Shown here piece by piece: positions 63,301 through 64,000 of a stretch of 64,000 nt of DNA (position 1 is its first letter; the number at the start of each line of letters is the position of its first letter). The translations under genes were made by a program, and so were the position numbers. Below the pieces are notes generated by a model. That model ran no database searches. It saw only the letters and a program-made list of their open reading frames with translations, and was not told the origin of the DNA. This DNA comes from Mayamaea pseudoterrestris (Eukaryota > Bacillariophyta > Bacillariophyceae > Sellaphorales > Sellaphoraceae). Where the stretch lies: positions 558,001 to 622,000 of the forward strand of contig BROI01000003.1 in the NCBI GenBank assembly GCA_027923505.1, written 5' to 3'.

Positions 63301-64000
63301 CCTTTGCCCTTGTGCTTCTTTTTGCGTTCCTTCAATTGATCAGGTGTCTCCGTCTGCTCGACTCGACAGACCTTGTAGCCAGCTCGCACCATCATGTCGG
63401 CAAATTTGCCATAAGCAGCTTCCGGAAATCCACTGTGGGCAACGTGCCCTTTCATGTAGGAATGTCCACAAATCTGGACGCCAACGTCGGCGTCCATGTG
63501 GAACAGTTCGTAAAACTTGCCTGTAGCGAAAAGGAGGTGAGTACGCTGGAGAGTTGACGACATTTACATTTCCATTCATGTAATATTGCGCTACGTCAGA
63601 CTCACCAGTTTTGAATAAGAGCACAGCATCAAAGTACTGCGCCTTCAAATCCCACCACTGCTGCACGCCATCCGTTAGTTTGCCGCAGTGCTTCTCAAGC
63701 TCAATTTTATCCACCTTTAGTGTGCGCGGATCATACTCGGGATGACTCGTTGGCCGATTTTGGGCATCGCGTCGGTGAGCATACTGTAGAAACGTTAAAT
63801 GGTTATGTACGTGACTGCCGGGTGGATTGACAACCTCGCGTTGATACATGGGAGGCGCTCCGGTCGATAGAGTCGCCGCGCATGTCTTTCCAATGTTATT
63901 GTGGGAGGAGATGGTCGGAGACTGAAAGGAGGAGCTGTTCGAATGAGCAAGGATGGAGCCAGGTGTTGACTTTTTGTTACTCGACTGCGTAGCCACTGGC
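60351..64000 (-). CDS. MSH6: DNA mismatch repair protein MSH6, partial
   Basis: MutS-alpha subunit MSH6, which recognises mismatches with MSH2. Its 5' end runs off the right edge. Three exons on minus: from the edge to 63606, 63520-61142 and 61063-60351, with introns of 85 and 78 bases, all in phase. Visible in order are GVQQWWDLKAQYFDAVLLFK-TGKFYELFHMDADVG (split over the splice), carrying the F-x-E mismatch wedge; the connector and lever regions (TKTPHGNRLLRAWLLRPL); and the ATPase: Walker A GVNMGGKST, completed at the second splice, SFFVELAETAAAL-like signature, VIMDELGRGTSTFDG and FATHYHSL. Walker A has Val where Pro is usual. The PCNA-binding N-terminus is outside the window. Confidence 0.95.

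Overview
This is a nuclear window from a photosynthetic eukaryote with a secondary red plastid, most likely a diatom. Several proteins carry a signal peptide followed by an aromatic residue and a basic/Ser-rich transit peptide (for example VDAFVVP and GAHGFIYLHP). Genes are dense, have few short GT-AG introns (76-149 bases in the eight modelled here), and the retroelements are of the kinds known from diatoms. No prokaryotic signature was seen beyond organelle-type enzymes. All introns and product names come from reading the sequence by eye; no searches were run.

Layout. 1-8.4 kb is a transposon-rich block: a Ty3/gypsy element on the minus strand running off the left edge, an 806-base copy of a segment that recurs at 57.36-58.16 kb (it contains the 3' half of a mitochondrial L24 gene), then a 5'-truncated, broken Ty1/copia element. 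From 8.4 to 16.98 kb: a Tudor/RING protein with NUMOD1-like repeats, a Vti1-type SNARE, a TrmA-type tRNA methyltransferase, a plastid DUF2993-like protein and a small membrane protein. 17.1-18.9 kb holds an inverted-repeat cluster and a decayed Ser/Pro-repeat locus. 19.2-34.7 kb is ordinary gene space: CWC27 cyclophilin, PDAT, a double CW zinc-finger protein, an EF-hand-like protein, COG5, a HemS/ChuX-like plastid protein, a spermidine synthase, a DUF4602-like protein and a repeat-bearing protein of unknown role. 34.7-37.5 kb is gene-poor and leads into about 32 tandem copies of a 169-base satellite (37.48-42.86 kb), followed closely by tRNA-Glu(UUC). 43.7-64 kb returns to gene space: a seven-repeat coiled-coil protein, an EGF-domain membrane protein, a two-TM protein, organellar RsmG, a 1774-residue disordered protein, a plastid PPR protein, mitochondrial L24, a single-pass membrane protein and MSH6, which is cut by the right edge.

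Functional themes. The genes do not form one pathway. Housekeeping functions dominate: Golgi and vesicle traffic (Vti1, COG5), organelle translation (RsmG, uL24m, PPR), splicing (CWC27), mismatch repair (MSH6), storage-lipid synthesis (PDAT) and polyamines. Most neighbours are divergent or convergent pairs with short spacers, so bidirectional promoters are likely. The most unusual items are the satellite with two dyad symmetries per unit, the Tudor-RING-NUMOD1-like architecture, the 806-base duplication wedged between two LTR elements, and a set of recurring CTACCGGTAG palindromes.
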